Assembly (NCBI GenBank): GCA_003169845.1
Contig: PNAG01000025.1
Location: 143 to 38,801 of the forward strand
DNA from: Candidatus Dormiibacterota bacterium
GTDB lineage: Bacteria > Chloroflexota > Dormibacteria > Dormibacterales > Dormibacteraceae
DNA length: 38,659 nucleotides
Reading direction: 5' to 3'
The notes under the pieces are model-generated. The model was not told the DNA's origin, did no database searches, and worked only from the letters and a program-made list of their open reading frames with translations. Position numbers and translations under genes: made by a program. Positions 8,661-16,893 of this stretch are shown in pieces. Numbering within the stretch: the stretch's first letter is position 1; each line of letters begins with the position of its first letter.

Positions 8661-8681
8661 GGGTTGGATGGTAGCGCATCC

Positions 8682-8697
8682 ATCGACAGATGTCGAT
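8682..8697. promoter_or_regulatory. ArsR operator 2 (ATCGA-N6-TCGAT)
   Basis: The second identical half-site pair, centred 37 bp from operator 1 and ending 8 bp before the arsR -10 box, so a bound repressor would cover the arsR -35 region. Confidence 0.75.
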
Positions 8698-8705
8698 AGG
8701 TTGCG

Positions 8706-8711
8706 TATGAT
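8706..8711 (+). promoter_or_regulatory. arsR -10 box, probably leaderless transcript
   Basis: TATGAT lies 8 nt before the ATG at 8720, so transcription should start at or next to the start codon. Confidence 0.5.
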
Positions 8712-8719
8712 TGCCTCAA

Positions 8720-9064
8720 ATGGCGATCAAAGAGCTTCCCATGCTGAGAGAGCGCGGGGCGTGCTGCGAGCTGCCGGCGGTCAAGGAGAGCTGGGCCAAC
8801 GATACCTCCGAGCTGATGAAGGCCCTGGCCGACCCAACTCGCCTCACCATGCTCGCGTCGCTCTGGAAGGCAGACGCCCCGATCTGCATCTGTGACTTCA
8901 CTGCCGGCCTGGGGCTCACCCAGCCCACCATCTCGCACCACATGGCGAAGCTCAAAGCGGCCGGGCTCGTCGATTCGGAAAAGCAGGGCGTCTGGATCTA
9001 TTACCGCCTGCGCAAGAAGCTCGCGCCCGCGACGCGCCAGATCCTTGGACAACTGATCCGTTAG
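8720..9064 (+). CDS. arsR: ArsR-family arsenite-responsive repressor
   Basis: A 114-aa winged-helix metal sensor. The sensor motif ICICDF (Cys56 and Cys58) corresponds to the ELCVCDL site of E. coli ArsR at the DNA-recognition helix, and an extra N-terminal Cys pair (C15, C16 in ERGACCELP) could supply further arsenite ligands. The recognition helix is LTQPTISHHMAKLKAAGLV, followed by the wing KQGVWIYYRL. The ATG at 8720 is chosen over an in-frame TTG at 8711 because the latter lies inside the -10 box. It probably represses both itself and arsM through the two shared operators. Confidence 0.92.
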   Translation: MAIKELPMLRERGACCELPAVKESWANDTSELMKALADPTRLTMLASLWKADAPICICDFTAGLGLTQPTISHHMAKLKAAGLVDSEKQGVWIYYRLRKKLAPATRQILGQLIR

Positions 9065-9081
9065 CGGATACCGTTACCGGC

Positions 9082-10230
9082 GTGCGTCTGAGCCCCGTGG
9101 TGCTGGTGACGGCCCTGGCGCTCTCAGCGTGCGGGGGATCGCCGGCCTCGAGCAAGCACTCCCCGAGCCCCAGCCCTCAGGCCACCGTCACGGCGAGCGC
9201 ATCGGCCGCGCCAACTTCGAGCCCGGGGTCAAGTGCAGGCGGTACGTCGCTGGTCCACTGCGACACAGCTCTTCCCGCCGGCGACAACCTCGTGATCGGC
9301 GCGGTCAGCGGCGACCCGACGGTCGTGATCCGAGACATCCAGGACCCGGCCAACGCCAAGAACGTGTGCAGGTTCGATGCGGCGGCGATGAGTCCCCAGT
9401 TTGTCAGCGCCACCCAGGTGGCCTACGAGACTGCGAGTAACGAGCTGATCGAAGCGGATCTCAAATCCGGCAGCACGACCCTGATCGCAACCTTCGGCGG
9501 CGGCCTCGGCTCCGGGCAATATTCGGTGAGCCCAGACGGCCGGTCGGTCACCTATCTCGACGGCAATGCGTGGCACCTGGTCTCGGCATCGGGCAACCGG
9601 ATCTTGACCACCCTCCCGGCAGTGCCGGCCCGGGGCACCAACCCTGATCAGGACGACATCTTTCTCAGCTACTCGCCCGATGGCCAGTACATCGCGCTGG
9701 TTCAGACCTTTCACACCGGCGGAACCGGCGCCACCGCGCCCGACCAGGTGCGCCGAGCGAGCGACGGCTCGCTGGTCTACTCCACCACGGGGATGACCAT
9801 GGGCGTCTGGGCCTCGACCCCGAGCCGATTGTTCTTCAGAGACGCTGGCGGTTCGGTGCACCGATGGGACCCGAGCAGCGGGCTCTCCACCATGCTCGCG
9901 CTCCCCTGGATCGGCCCCAAGGCGTCGCCGGACGGCCGGTGGATCGGCTACACCTTCCGGACCTCCGGCGGGCTCGGAGCCGTCGGTTTCTACAGCGTGC
10001 AGAGCAATAGCGTGTCGACCACGACGCCGGCCGGCCGCTCAGGCGTGAGATTCCTCACCAACGACCTGGTCTTTTACATCGGTGAGCGGGCCTGCTCGAC
10101 GTGCTTCGGCGGCCTCCCGACCCCGACAGGCGTGACGTACATCTACGACATCGCGGGGAACTCAGAGGTCGTGTCACGTTTGTCAGGCGTCTACGACAAC
10201 TGGCCGCACTCGACGCAGCCAGGGCTTTAG
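9082..10230 (+). CDS. Lipoprotein with beta-propeller (TolB/WD40-like) repeats
   Basis: The start is GTG at 9082, giving a lipoprotein signal with lipobox LALSAC (Cys about 17), then a Ser/Pro/Ala linker. The mature domain has propeller-type repeats such as YSVSPDGRSVTYLDG, YSPDGQYIALVQ and ASPDGRWIGYTF, the SPDG turn of TolB/PD40 blades. The protein is 382 aa and likely anchored on the outer face of the membrane. It follows arsR closely, but nothing links it to arsenic. The partner or ligand is unknown. Confidence 0.82.
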   Translation: MRLSPVVLVTALALSACGGSPASSKHSPSPSPQATVTASASAAPTSSPGSSAGGTSLVHCDTALPAGDNLVIGAVSGDPTVVIRDIQDPANAKNVCRFDAAAMSPQFVSATQVAYETASNELIEADLKSGSTTLIATFGGGLGSGQYSVSPDGRSVTYLDGNAWHLVSASGNRILTTLPAVPARGTNPDQDDIFLSYSPDGQYIALVQTFHTGGTGATAPDQVRRASDGSLVYSTTGMTMGVWASTPSRLFFRDAGGSVHRWDPSSGLSTMLALPWIGPKASPDGRWIGYTFRTSGGLGAVGFYSVQSNSVSTTTPAGRSGVRFLTNDLVFYIGERACSTCFGGLPTPTGVTYIYDIAGNSEVVSRLSGVYDNWPHSTQPGL

Positions 10231-10253
10231 TCCAGTTCTTAGGCCATCTCCCC

Positions 10254-10267
10254 CCGGCTTCGGCCGG
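10254..10267. terminator. UUCG-loop hairpin after the lipoprotein gene
   Basis: CCGGC-TTCG-GCCGG, a 5-bp stem closed by a stable UUCG tetraloop, 24 nt after the stop codon. There is no T-run, so its terminator role is tentative. Confidence 0.4.
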
Positions 10268-10331
10268 CGGCTCACCCGCCGCGTTCCGGGACAATGTGGT
10301 CAAGGCATCGCACCACCAAGGAGAGAGCGCC

Positions 10332-11423
10332 ATGAACCTGCCGCCCGGAGTCCGGTCCGCCACCGTCAAGACAAATCGGCTGAGCATGCGTTACATCGAA
10401 TCGGGACCCGAAGACGGCGTACCGGTCGTGATGATCCATGGGAACCTGTCGACGGGCCGCTTCTTCGAGCACCTCATGCCCGGCGCACCCGCCGGCTACC
10501 GGCTGATCGCGCCCGACATGCGCGGCTTCGGCGACACTGAGCGCAAGCCGATCGATGCCACCCGGGGCCTGCAGGATTGGGCGGATGACACGTTCTCCCT
10601 CGTGCAGGCGCTGGGAATTGACCGTCCGGTGCACCTCGTCGGTTGGTCGACCGGCGGCGCGGCGATCGCCAACTACGCCGCCGACCGTCCGATCGCCTCG
10701 CTGACGTTCGGCGACCCGGTTTCCCCTTATGGATTTGGCGGAGTCAGGCTGGACGGGACGCCATGCTTCCCCGATTACGCCGGATCCGGCGGCGAGACGG
10801 GAAATCTGGATTTCATGAAGCGAATCGCCGAGAAGGACAGGTCGTCCGACTCACCGGTCTCGCCTCGCAACGTCCTGAACTCGTCCTACTGGGCGCCCAC
10901 GCACCGGGAACCGCCCGAGCGCGAGGAAATGTTGGTGGACGAGATCTTGAAGTCGGTGACCGGAGACGACGGCTACCCCGGTGATTCGACGCCGTCGCCG
11001 AACTGGCCCGGCATCGCCCCGGGGACTCGCGGCATCCTCAATGCGCTGTCCGGCAAGTATTGCAACTGGTCGGGAATCGTCGACGTCGATCCCAAGCCGC
11101 CGATCCTCTGGACCCACGGGACAGCCGACATCATCGTTGCAGATGGGTCCGCCTGGGAGATGGGGACGCTCGGCAAGATGGGTGTCATCCCTGGCTGGCC
11201 GGGAGAGGATGTGTTTCCGCCCCAACCGATGGTGACTCAGATCCGCAACGTCCTCGAGACGTACCGCGATCGCGGAGGCCGGGTGCAGTTCGAGATGTTC
11301 GAAGGCTCTGGACACGGACCGCTGTTCGACGCGGCCGAGCGGTGGAGCAAGCTCTTCTTCGCCTTCCTCGACTCGGTCGAGCAAGACGCTCACAAGATGT
11401 TGCGAAAAGGCTCCGGCCGGTAG
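10332..11423 (+). CDS. Alpha/beta hydrolase
   Basis: The ATG at 10332 is preceded by AGGAGAG and gives 363 aa; the frame open upstream overlaps the previous gene. The oxyanion motif is VVMIHGN (res. 32-38), the nucleophile elbow is GWSTGG with Ser106, and the catalytic His is probably in FEGSGHGPLFD near the C-terminus. PDMRGFGDTERK is typical of the family. A roughly 100-residue insertion between the nucleophile and the last third (DPVSPYGFGG...EEMLVDEILKSVTGDDGYPG) forms a large cap, so the substrate may be bulky. It overlaps the convergent gene at 11390 by 34 nt. Confidence 0.85.
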   Translation: MNLPPGVRSATVKTNRLSMRYIESGPEDGVPVVMIHGNLSTGRFFEHLMPGAPAGYRLIAPDMRGFGDTERKPIDATRGLQDWADDTFSLVQALGIDRPVHLVGWSTGGAAIANYAADRPIASLTFGDPVSPYGFGGVRLDGTPCFPDYAGSGGETGNLDFMKRIAEKDRSSDSPVSPRNVLNSSYWAPTHREPPEREEMLVDEILKSVTGDDGYPGDSTPSPNWPGIAPGTRGILNALSGKYCNWSGIVDVDPKPPILWTHGTADIIVADGSAWEMGTLGKMGVIPGWPGEDVFPPQPMVTQIRNVLETYRDRGGRVQFEMFEGSGHGPLFDAAERWSKLFFAFLDSVEQDAHKMLRKGSGR

Positions 11424-11860
11424 TCCGCCAGGACGCGCTTCCAATCGTCGTTGAGAATGCCGATCACGACCGGGTCCTCCCTCGCCAGCCACGCTAGATG
11501 TCGCAAGCCATGCTCGAGCACCTGCGCCGCGGCGATCGTCTTCGCGGCGCTCGTCGCCTCTGATCGGGCGAGCTCAACCCTTGAGATCGGGATGCCTGCG
11601 AGGTCCGGCGCCTGGTCATCCGAATTGACCACGACGAAGCTCAGCACGACGGCGCCTCGCGCACGCCGCCACGAGGTTGAGTGAACGAGGATCGGCTCGC
11701 CCATCAGGTTCCGCGACAGGCGGCTCACAACCTCGACGGGATCATCCTCGGCCGTGACCTCGATGTACCAGGGATCCGGCCCGCAGGGACCCGCGAGCTC
11801 AGGGTTCCCTCCCTTCATCCGCAGCACGAACACCTCCAGCTGGACCGGCCCTTCCACCAT
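11390..11860 (-). CDS. Conserved-looking hypothetical protein (156 aa)
   Basis: The protein has a clear globular composition (LEVFVLRMKGGNPELAGPCG, WYIEVTAEDDPVEVVSRLSRN, VVLSFVVVNSDDQAP, HGLRHLAWLAREDP). I do not recognise a family and see no signal peptide or membrane segment. Its stop lies inside the 3' end of the convergent hydrolase gene. It is followed by the DUF1059 gene on the same strand only in the sense of sharing orientation; they are separated from each other by about 30 nt with DUF1059 upstream. Confidence 0.65.
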   Translation of the reverse strand: MVEGPVQLEVFVLRMKGGNPELAGPCGPDPWYIEVTAEDDPVEVVSRLSRNLMGEPILVHSTSWRRARGAVVLSFVVVNSDDQAPDLAGIPISRVELARSEATSAAKTIAAAQVLEHGLRHLAWLAREDPVVIGILNDDWKRVLADYRPEPFRNIL

Positions 11861-11892
11861 CCAGGGCTGGACCTGCGGCGACGAGGGCTGGC

Positions 11893-12057
11893 TCAGATCG
11901 GGTGAGCCCTGGCGAGGACCTGCTCGCGCGTGACCTTCATGTTGTGCGACTCGCCCGCATGCTTCTGAAGCGCGGGCACGATCTCATCTTCGGTGCCTCG
12001 CACCTCGAATCCGCACTCGCAGCGAACCACCAACTCCGCCCGCCCCGGCGTGCTCAT
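11893..12057 (-). CDS. DUF1059 small protein
   Basis: A 54-aa protein whose sequence fits the DUF1059 family: VVRCECGFEVRGTEDEIVPALQKHA, then HNMKVTREQVLARAHP. The paired cysteines near the N-terminus and the conserved His residues suggest a small metal-binding fold; function unknown. I chose ATG 12057 over the in-frame GTG at 12075, which sits inside the purine-rich GGGGGAGG stretch that may serve as ribosome-binding site. Confidence 0.8.
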   Translation of the reverse strand: MSTPGRAELVVRCECGFEVRGTEDEIVPALQKHAGESHNMKVTREQVLARAHPI

Positions 12058-12073
12058 GCAAGCAGGATATTTC

Positions 12074-12140
12074 ACCTCCCCCGCAAGGGGGAGGTCGGCC
12101 AGCTCGCGCAGCGAGCGCGGCCGGGTGGGGGACGCGGACC
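12074..12140. repeat. REP-like palindromic intergenic repeat
   Basis: ACCTCCCCC-GCAA-GGGGGAGGT is a 9-bp perfect stem, followed by a second imperfect hairpin around GGCCAGCTCGCGCAGCGAG and a GGGTGGGGGA tail. Such two-hairpin elements are common dispersed repeats in high-GC genomes. It fills the gap between the DUF1059 and epimerase genes. Confidence 0.6.
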
Positions 12141-12150
12141 CTGAACGCCC

Positions 12151-13017
12151 TCAAGAAAAATCGCGCGCCGCAATTCCGAGCGCTTTGAGCAATGCAAAGT
12201 CCGGCTTCGGGTCCTGGTAAACGAGGCTGATGACGCTGTCGCTCCGGTAAGGCACGGGCAGATGGGCAATCTCGGCCAGCCGTAGCCCGGCCCACACCGG
12301 CTGCCACGGCACCGGCAGAAACCTGGGATGCCCGCCCTGGCGGCGGGCAAGCTCGACGAGCAGGTCGCGCATCGCCCATGGTCGCGGCGCCGCGGCGACC
12401 ACGGGCTTCCCGGGGTTATGAAGCTCGCCGTCACAGAACCTTCTGATCAGCTCCCAGAGATCCTGCTCGTGAATGAGGTACTGCGGGTGCACGCCGCCAC
12501 TTATTAGTGGGACGAGCGGGACCAGGCTCGCATTGACGCTCCTGGCGAGGCTGCCGAACATCCCTCCGCCGGTTGGCGCTCCGTCCGCCCACACCAGGCC
12601 CGCGCGGACCACCAGGGCGCCGGCCGCGACCGCCGCGGCTTCGATCTCGAGTTTCGCGCGGCCGTAGAGCGAGCGGCATCCCTCAAACGCGCTGATCGTG
12701 GAGAGGACCGCGATCCGCTCCACGCCTCCCGCCGAGGCGGCGGCCAGCAGCTTTCGCGAACCCTCGACGTTGATACGGTGGATCTCAGCACGGCCGGCGG
12801 GCTTGAAGTCATACGCACAGTGGAGCAACGCCGTGATGTGCCGGCTCCGGAAGACGTCCGCGTCGAGCTCCTCGCCGAGGAGAAACGGCACGGTGTCGCC
12901 ATCGCTCGCGGCCTGCGAATGCGAAAACCGCGTCACCGCCCAGCCCGCATCCTCGAAGCGACGCGCAAGCATCGAGCCCACAAACCCGCGCGCACCCGTG
13001 ATTGCGATTCTCTTCAT
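12151..13017 (-). CDS. NAD(P)-dependent epimerase/dehydratase (extended SDR)
   Basis: From ATG 13017 the protein is 288 aa. The Rossmann nucleotide motif is ITGARGFVG (res. 5-13), the SDR catalytic pair is YGRAK (Tyr-x3-Lys), and the middle has the usual hydrophobic strands (ALLHCAYDFKP, VERIAVLSTISAF). Extended SDRs of this type act on nucleotide sugars, flavonoid-like or steroid substrates. Its ATG overlaps the stop of the GMC oxidoreductase (TGATG), so the two genes form an operon and may act on one oxygenated or sugar substrate. Confidence 0.85.
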   Translation of the reverse strand: MKRIAITGARGFVGSMLARRFEDAGWAVTRFSHSQAASDGDTVPFLLGEELDADVFRSRHITALLHCAYDFKPAGRAEIHRINVEGSRKLLAAASAGGVERIAVLSTISAFEGCRSLYGRAKLEIEAAAVAAGALVVRAGLVWADGAPTGGGMFGSLARSVNASLVPLVPLISGGVHPQYLIHEQDLWELIRRFCDGELHNPGKPVVAAAPRPWAMRDLLVELARRQGGHPRFLPVPWQPVWAGLRLAEIAHLPVPYRSDSVISLVYQDPKPDFALLKALGIAARDFS

Positions 13018-14600
13018 CAGGCGAGCGCAGCGCTTCCGATCCGGTGTGCGTTGGCCATGACGCTCAGGGTGATGGTCGTGGCGGGCAGCGATGGAAACAC
13101 GCTCGCATCGACGATATGCACCCGCGTGAAACCGTGCAGCCTGCCCAGCACGTCGGTTTGCAATCGAGCGGGCTTTGCTTTCATCGGAAAGGTCCCGCCG
13201 GTGTGAAACCCGCGTCCGGGCAGCCCGACTCGCATCATCTGGGAGACCGGAACCGCTCGTAGCAAGCCGCGCTCGGACCACAGGCGCCGATGTATTGCAG
13301 TCAGAGCTGGCCGGGTCTGCGGATTCGGCTCGCCGGCAAGGTCCAGGCTGGGCTCCTCTTCGCCAAACTCCCGTCTGAGCACGAGCCGGATCCGGGCAGA
13401 CAGGTCAGAGTGCAGATAGCCCTGGATGAGGAGCAGGCGGCTGAGCATGCCGCGCTTGACCATGGGGAGCGCGCGGTGGAACGGTCCAAGCACCCGCTCG
13501 ACCTCTTCTTGAAACAGCTCGTTGTACGTGTACACCTGGAGGTGCGCGCGATGCGGTCCCAAGGCCGGATCGCCCATCTCGATGAACACCTGGGCCAGGG
13601 TGTGGAGTCTCTCGTTTAGAACCTCTGGCCGCCCTTGGTAGCGAACCATTGGCATCAGGAAGTAACAGTTGTCGAGAGCATGGAGCGGCTCATCGAAGGC
13701 GTCCATTGAAGCGAGCGTGATCCGCGCGGTGTTGAACACGCCGCCGGCCACGAAGACCCTGTCGGCGCGCATTCGCAGGGTCGATCCCCGATCGACGTGG
13801 CGAGCCAGGACCTCGACTTGCGAATCCACCTCGGCCAGGCGCTGGACCACGACACCGGGGCGGTAGCTGAAAGCGGAGTTCTCTCTCAGCCTTTCCAGCG
13901 TGTGAGCGGAGTTGTAGATGAACTCGTAAGGGCACCCGTAGATGCACTTTCCACAGTGGACGCAGCCCGGCTTACCGCCGGCGCCTTCGGCCTGCACCGC
14001 CAGGCGCGAGGCCCCGAAGCGCACACCACGCGATGCAAGCACCGCTGCGCTCTGATCGAGGTCGCGCAGCAGGGCTTCGGCCTGGCTGCTACTGCCGAGC
14101 GCTCCCGGACTGTCGTGATGGAGGGGGAACTCCTCCTCGAGACCGTCGTGCCGGGCTGAGAACGGCATCATCGCGAGCGCCGCGCGATAGTGCGGTGCGA
14201 GGTCTTCGGCGGTGATGGGCCAGTCGGTCATGTCCTCGGTGCGGTAGGGCAGCACGCTCGCGCCCCACACGTTGCTGAGCCCGCCGCGGGCAAAGGACGG
14301 CTTCGAGTACGCGCCTTCCGAGCTCCCCGGATGTCCGATCGGGTCGCGGTAGGGAAAGTCCGAGCCGTACGCCAGCTTCACCGGGATTCCTTCGCGCGTC
14401 ACCTCCACGCCATCGCGCAGGAAGCCGAGCGATTCCTTATCCCACGAAGTCGATGGACGCGACTGGAGGCTCGCGCGCTGGCGGCGCCGGCCACGCTCCA
14501 GCTCGAGCCCGGCGTCGAGCATCGTGACCTTTTCGCCACCGTCCAGCAGGGCGCTGGCACACGCGACGCCCGCGGGCCCGGACCCGATCACGAAGATCAC
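13017..14600 (-). CDS. GMC-type FAD oxidoreductase with a ferredoxin-like Cys motif
   Basis: A 527-aa flavoenzyme with N-terminal FVIGSGPAGVACA (GxGxxG, res. 6-11), a flavin contact FARGGLSNVWGAS, and the GMC C-terminal block FHTGGTFPM with ...VHIVDASVFPSLPATTITL. These enzymes oxidise alcohols or sugars with FAD. Unusually, residues 213-224 (CVHCGKCIYGCP) fit the CxxCxxCxxxCP signature of a 4Fe-4S cluster, which would let electrons leave through Fe-S rather than to oxygen. Some GMC relatives carry a similar Cys cluster. It is translationally coupled to the downstream epimerase, and divergent from the secreted protein gene at 14776. Confidence 0.85.
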   Translation of the reverse strand: MIFVIGSGPAGVACASALLDGGEKVTMLDAGLELERGRRRQRASLQSRPSTSWDKESLGFLRDGVEVTREGIPVKLAYGSDFPYRDPIGHPGSSEGAYSKPSFARGGLSNVWGASVLPYRTEDMTDWPITAEDLAPHYRAALAMMPFSARHDGLEEEFPLHHDSPGALGSSSQAEALLRDLDQSAAVLASRGVRFGASRLAVQAEGAGGKPGCVHCGKCIYGCPYEFIYNSAHTLERLRENSAFSYRPGVVVQRLAEVDSQVEVLARHVDRGSTLRMRADRVFVAGGVFNTARITLASMDAFDEPLHALDNCYFLMPMVRYQGRPEVLNERLHTLAQVFIEMGDPALGPHRAHLQVYTYNELFQEEVERVLGPFHRALPMVKRGMLSRLLLIQGYLHSDLSARIRLVLRREFGEEEPSLDLAGEPNPQTRPALTAIHRRLWSERGLLRAVPVSQMMRVGLPGRGFHTGGTFPMKAKPARLQTDVLGRLHGFTRVHIVDASVFPSLPATTITLSVMANAHRIGSAALA

Positions 14601-14762
14601 GAGTTCTGGCGGCGCATCTCGCCCATGTGGGGCACAACGCTACCCCACCGGTTCTGCCGCACCTTTCGAGGCCCATTTTGCAACTGCATCACCCGCCGTT
14701 ATTCAGGCCCGGATCGGGTGATAATGAATTCCGGCCGTCTGGGGGTAAGTGTTCTAGCCGCG

Positions 14763-14768
14763 AAGGAG
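14763..14768 (+). promoter_or_regulatory. Ribosome-binding site of the 14776 gene
   Basis: AAGGAG sits 7 nt before the ATG at 14776. It is one of the few strong Shine-Dalgarno sites in this stretch and fixes the start. Confidence 0.7.
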
Positions 14769-14775
14769 TAGACAC

Positions 14776-15339
14776 ATGAAGCGCTGGTTGTCTCTGGCCA
14801 CTGCCGTTTTCGCTCTCGCCGCGACACCCGCCGTCGCCACCGCGTCCCAGGAATCGGTCCACTTCGGACCCATCGACAGCTTCTCGGGAGACTCGGGGAC
14901 GTGCGGTCCCGATTGGGCCAACGACACGTACAAGCGAGTTTTCGATGCTTCGACATCGCCGAATCTAGACGGGACCTACAACGTGACCGAGAGCTTTATC
15001 TCGGGCCGCTTCGTGACCCTCGCCGGTCCGAGCCCCGACGCTTGCGATCCCACCGGAACGCCGGGCAGCACCATCGGCGCCGGCGTGACCGGCAGCTTCA
15101 ACGGCAATTTCCTGATCGTCGTCACGGGTGGGACGTTCAATCCCAACGCGAGCTGTGACCCGACATCCTGCGGCACAACCGCTGACTTCATCGCCACTGT
15201 GTACGGCGTGACCGAAACCCCCAACGTCACGAGCTTTGGGTTCACCTACCACGCCAACGGACCTGGCCTCATACAGCGCGAATGGAGAAACGCGTCGGCC
15301 GACCAGGGCGGCAACGGCGGCGACATCAGGAGCACCTAG
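14776..15339 (+). CDS. Secreted protein, unknown function
   Basis: A 187-aa protein with a classic Sec signal peptide (MKRWLSLATAVFALAATPAVATA, cleavage near residue 23). The mature part is rich in Gly, Thr, Asn and beta-type segments (ESFISGRFVTLAGP, GSFNGNFLIVVTGGTFNP, ADFIATVYGVTE) and has a few Cys residues (CGPDW, DACDP, ASCDPTSCG) that could form disulfides. No family was recognised. The strong Shine-Dalgarno suggests good expression. Confidence 0.75.
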   Translation: MKRWLSLATAVFALAATPAVATASQESVHFGPIDSFSGDSGTCGPDWANDTYKRVFDASTSPNLDGTYNVTESFISGRFVTLAGPSPDACDPTGTPGSTIGAGVTGSFNGNFLIVVTGGTFNPNASCDPTSCGTTADFIATVYGVTETPNVTSFGFTYHANGPGLIQREWRNASADQGGNGGDIRST

Positions 15340-15470
15340 AAACCGTCTGACAGATCCACTGTGGCGCGGTCTGGTCGCGGTTTACGCGGCTAGATCGCGG
15401 CCTCGGTTGGCTCTACCAGCCTCAATCGGAGGGTTTGTTCATCGCCTTCCGAGTCGGGCATCAAGCCAGT

Positions 15471-15698
15471 CTAGGTGCGACCGAGATTCCCCCAGATTCC
15501 AATCACGGTGGCCGCAATCGCCAGCAAGATTGAGGCCAGAACGAGGACGCGCCATCCTCGCTTCTCTTTGTGCAACCAGGCCTTCTGCGCCAGACCGAAA
15601 GAGAGCGCAACCGTTCCCTCGAACAGTCGATCAACGACTACGGCGACGGCCAGGGCCACCATCACCATAAACGCCAGAACACCGATCTCGCCGGCCAT
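15471..15698 (-). CDS. Small two-helix membrane protein
   Basis: A 75-aa protein with a hydrophobic N-terminal helix (IGVLAFMVMVALAVAVVVDRL) and a C-terminal one (VLVLASILLAIAATVIGIW), separated by a basic loop (KAWLHKEKRGWR). It is oriented away from the Fic operon. Function unknown. Confidence 0.6.
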   Translation of the reverse strand: MAGEIGVLAFMVMVALAVAVVVDRLFEGTVALSFGLAQKAWLHKEKRGWRVLVLASILLAIAATVIGIWGNLGRT

Positions 15699-15744
15699 CA
15701 GCGCCTAGCATCGTCCACTCGATGCGGCCATGACCCCTTCGGAT

Positions 15745-15772
15745 GCGAATAAGTGAATAAGCGTTTATTCGC
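15745..15772. promoter_or_regulatory. Operator-like repeat in the fic promoter
   Basis: GCGAATAA (15745-15752), GTGAATAA (15753-15760) and the inverted copy TTATTCGC (15765-15772) form a direct plus inverted repeat ending 1 nt before the -10 box. GAATAA-N4-TTATTC is a perfect palindrome. It is very AT-rich for its surroundings and is placed to control the fic gene, perhaps through the winged-helix C-terminus of Fic itself. Confidence 0.55.
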
Positions 15773-15773
15773 A

Positions 15774-15779
15774 TATACT
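15774..15779 (+). promoter_or_regulatory. fic -10 box, probably leaderless
   Basis: TATACT ends 10 nt before the ATG at 15790 and no Shine-Dalgarno lies between, so the mRNA probably begins at or near the start codon. Confidence 0.55.
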
Positions 15780-15789
15780 ATCCCTACCC

Positions 15790-16890
15790 ATGACGATCTA
15801 CGCCACCCCTCCCAAGTCGCCTGCCCTCCTTCTGCGGCTGGAGGAGCTCGACGAGCTGCGTCGCTACCTGGCGGAGCACCTCGGCGACTCCTCGCACCCG
15901 TGGACAGGCGCGCTGCGCCGGCTTGCCGCCGCCGAAGCCACAGTTGGATCGACGTCGATCGAGGGTTACGGCGCCAGCCTCGAGGACACCGTCGAGATCC
16001 TCGCCGGGCGGCATCCTTCGGGCGCGTCGGACGAAACGCAGCGGATCATCGCCGCGTACGCGCAGGCGATGGACCGGGTCGCGGTACTGGCGGAGGACCG
16101 TCATTTCGTCTGGTCGCCACAAACGATGCTCGACCTGCACTTCCTGGTCTGTCACCCCCAACCCGAAGCGGGTCCGGGACGGCTGCGCGACCGGCCTGTA
16201 ATCGTGACGCGCGGGCTGGGCCGAGATCCTTACCGCCCGCCCGCCTCGGACGAGGTCCCGGCCCTCGTTGGCGAGGTCGCGAAATGGTTGACCTCCGGCG
16301 ATCTGTCCCGACACCCCGTGGTCAGGGCAGCCATGGCGCATCTCAACCTCGTGTCCATCCATCCATTCCGTGACGGAAACGGAAGGCTGGCTCGCATCGT
16401 CCAATCTCTGGTGCTCGCCAAGGAAGGTCTCCTTCGCCCCGAGCTGGTCTCCATCGAGCCGTACCTGGGCCGGCACACGCGGGAGTACTACGCCATCCTC
16501 GAGGAGGTTCAAGGGCCGGTCTTCGATCCCCACCGAGATGCTTCGGCGTGGGTGGAGTTTTGCATCGAAGCCCACGTGTTCGAAGCCACCGAGCGGCGCC
16601 GCTGGCTGGAGATCGCGTACGCCCGGCACGATATCTGCGAGGAACTGGCACGCAAACAGGCCTACCCGGAACGATTCGTCATCGCGCTGGACCAGGCCTT
16701 GCTCGGGTTGCCGCTGACGAACGCCGACTATCGGCGCGAGGCGGACATCGCGGGCCCGACCGCAACGCAGGATCTGCAGCGATTGCGTCGGGACGGTTGG
16801 CTCGAACAGGAGGGCGGTGGCCGTTCCATCCGCTACGTCGCCGGCGCCAAATTGAAGGACCAATGGTCGAGCTCGCTCAAGGCCCGCTGA
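15790..16890 (+). CDS. fic: Fic-domain protein with built-in inhibitory motif and wHTH tail
   Basis: A 366-aa protein. The Fic active site HPFRDGNGR (res. 191-199) is complete, so AMP or another nucleotide phosphate can be transferred to a protein hydroxyl. The N-terminal motif STSIEG (54-59) matches the (S/T)xxxE(G/N) inhibitory helix, which makes this a class II, self-inhibited Fic. The C-terminal region (TNADYRREADIAGPTATQDLQRLRRDGWLEQEGGG, about 315-350) is a winged helix, common in Fic regulators. It is followed 3 nt later by a PD-(D/E)XK-like gene. The target protein is unknown. Confidence 0.9.
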   Translation: MTIYATPPKSPALLLRLEELDELRRYLAEHLGDSSHPWTGALRRLAAAEATVGSTSIEGYGASLEDTVEILAGRHPSGASDETQRIIAAYAQAMDRVAVLAEDRHFVWSPQTMLDLHFLVCHPQPEAGPGRLRDRPVIVTRGLGRDPYRPPASDEVPALVGEVAKWLTSGDLSRHPVVRAAMAHLNLVSIHPFRDGNGRLARIVQSLVLAKEGLLRPELVSIEPYLGRHTREYYAILEEVQGPVFDPHRDASAWVEFCIEAHVFEATERRRWLEIAYARHDICEELARKQAYPERFVIALDQALLGLPLTNADYRREADIAGPTATQDLQRLRRDGWLEQEGGGRSIRYVAGAKLKDQWSSSLKAR

Positions 16891-16893
16891 AAC

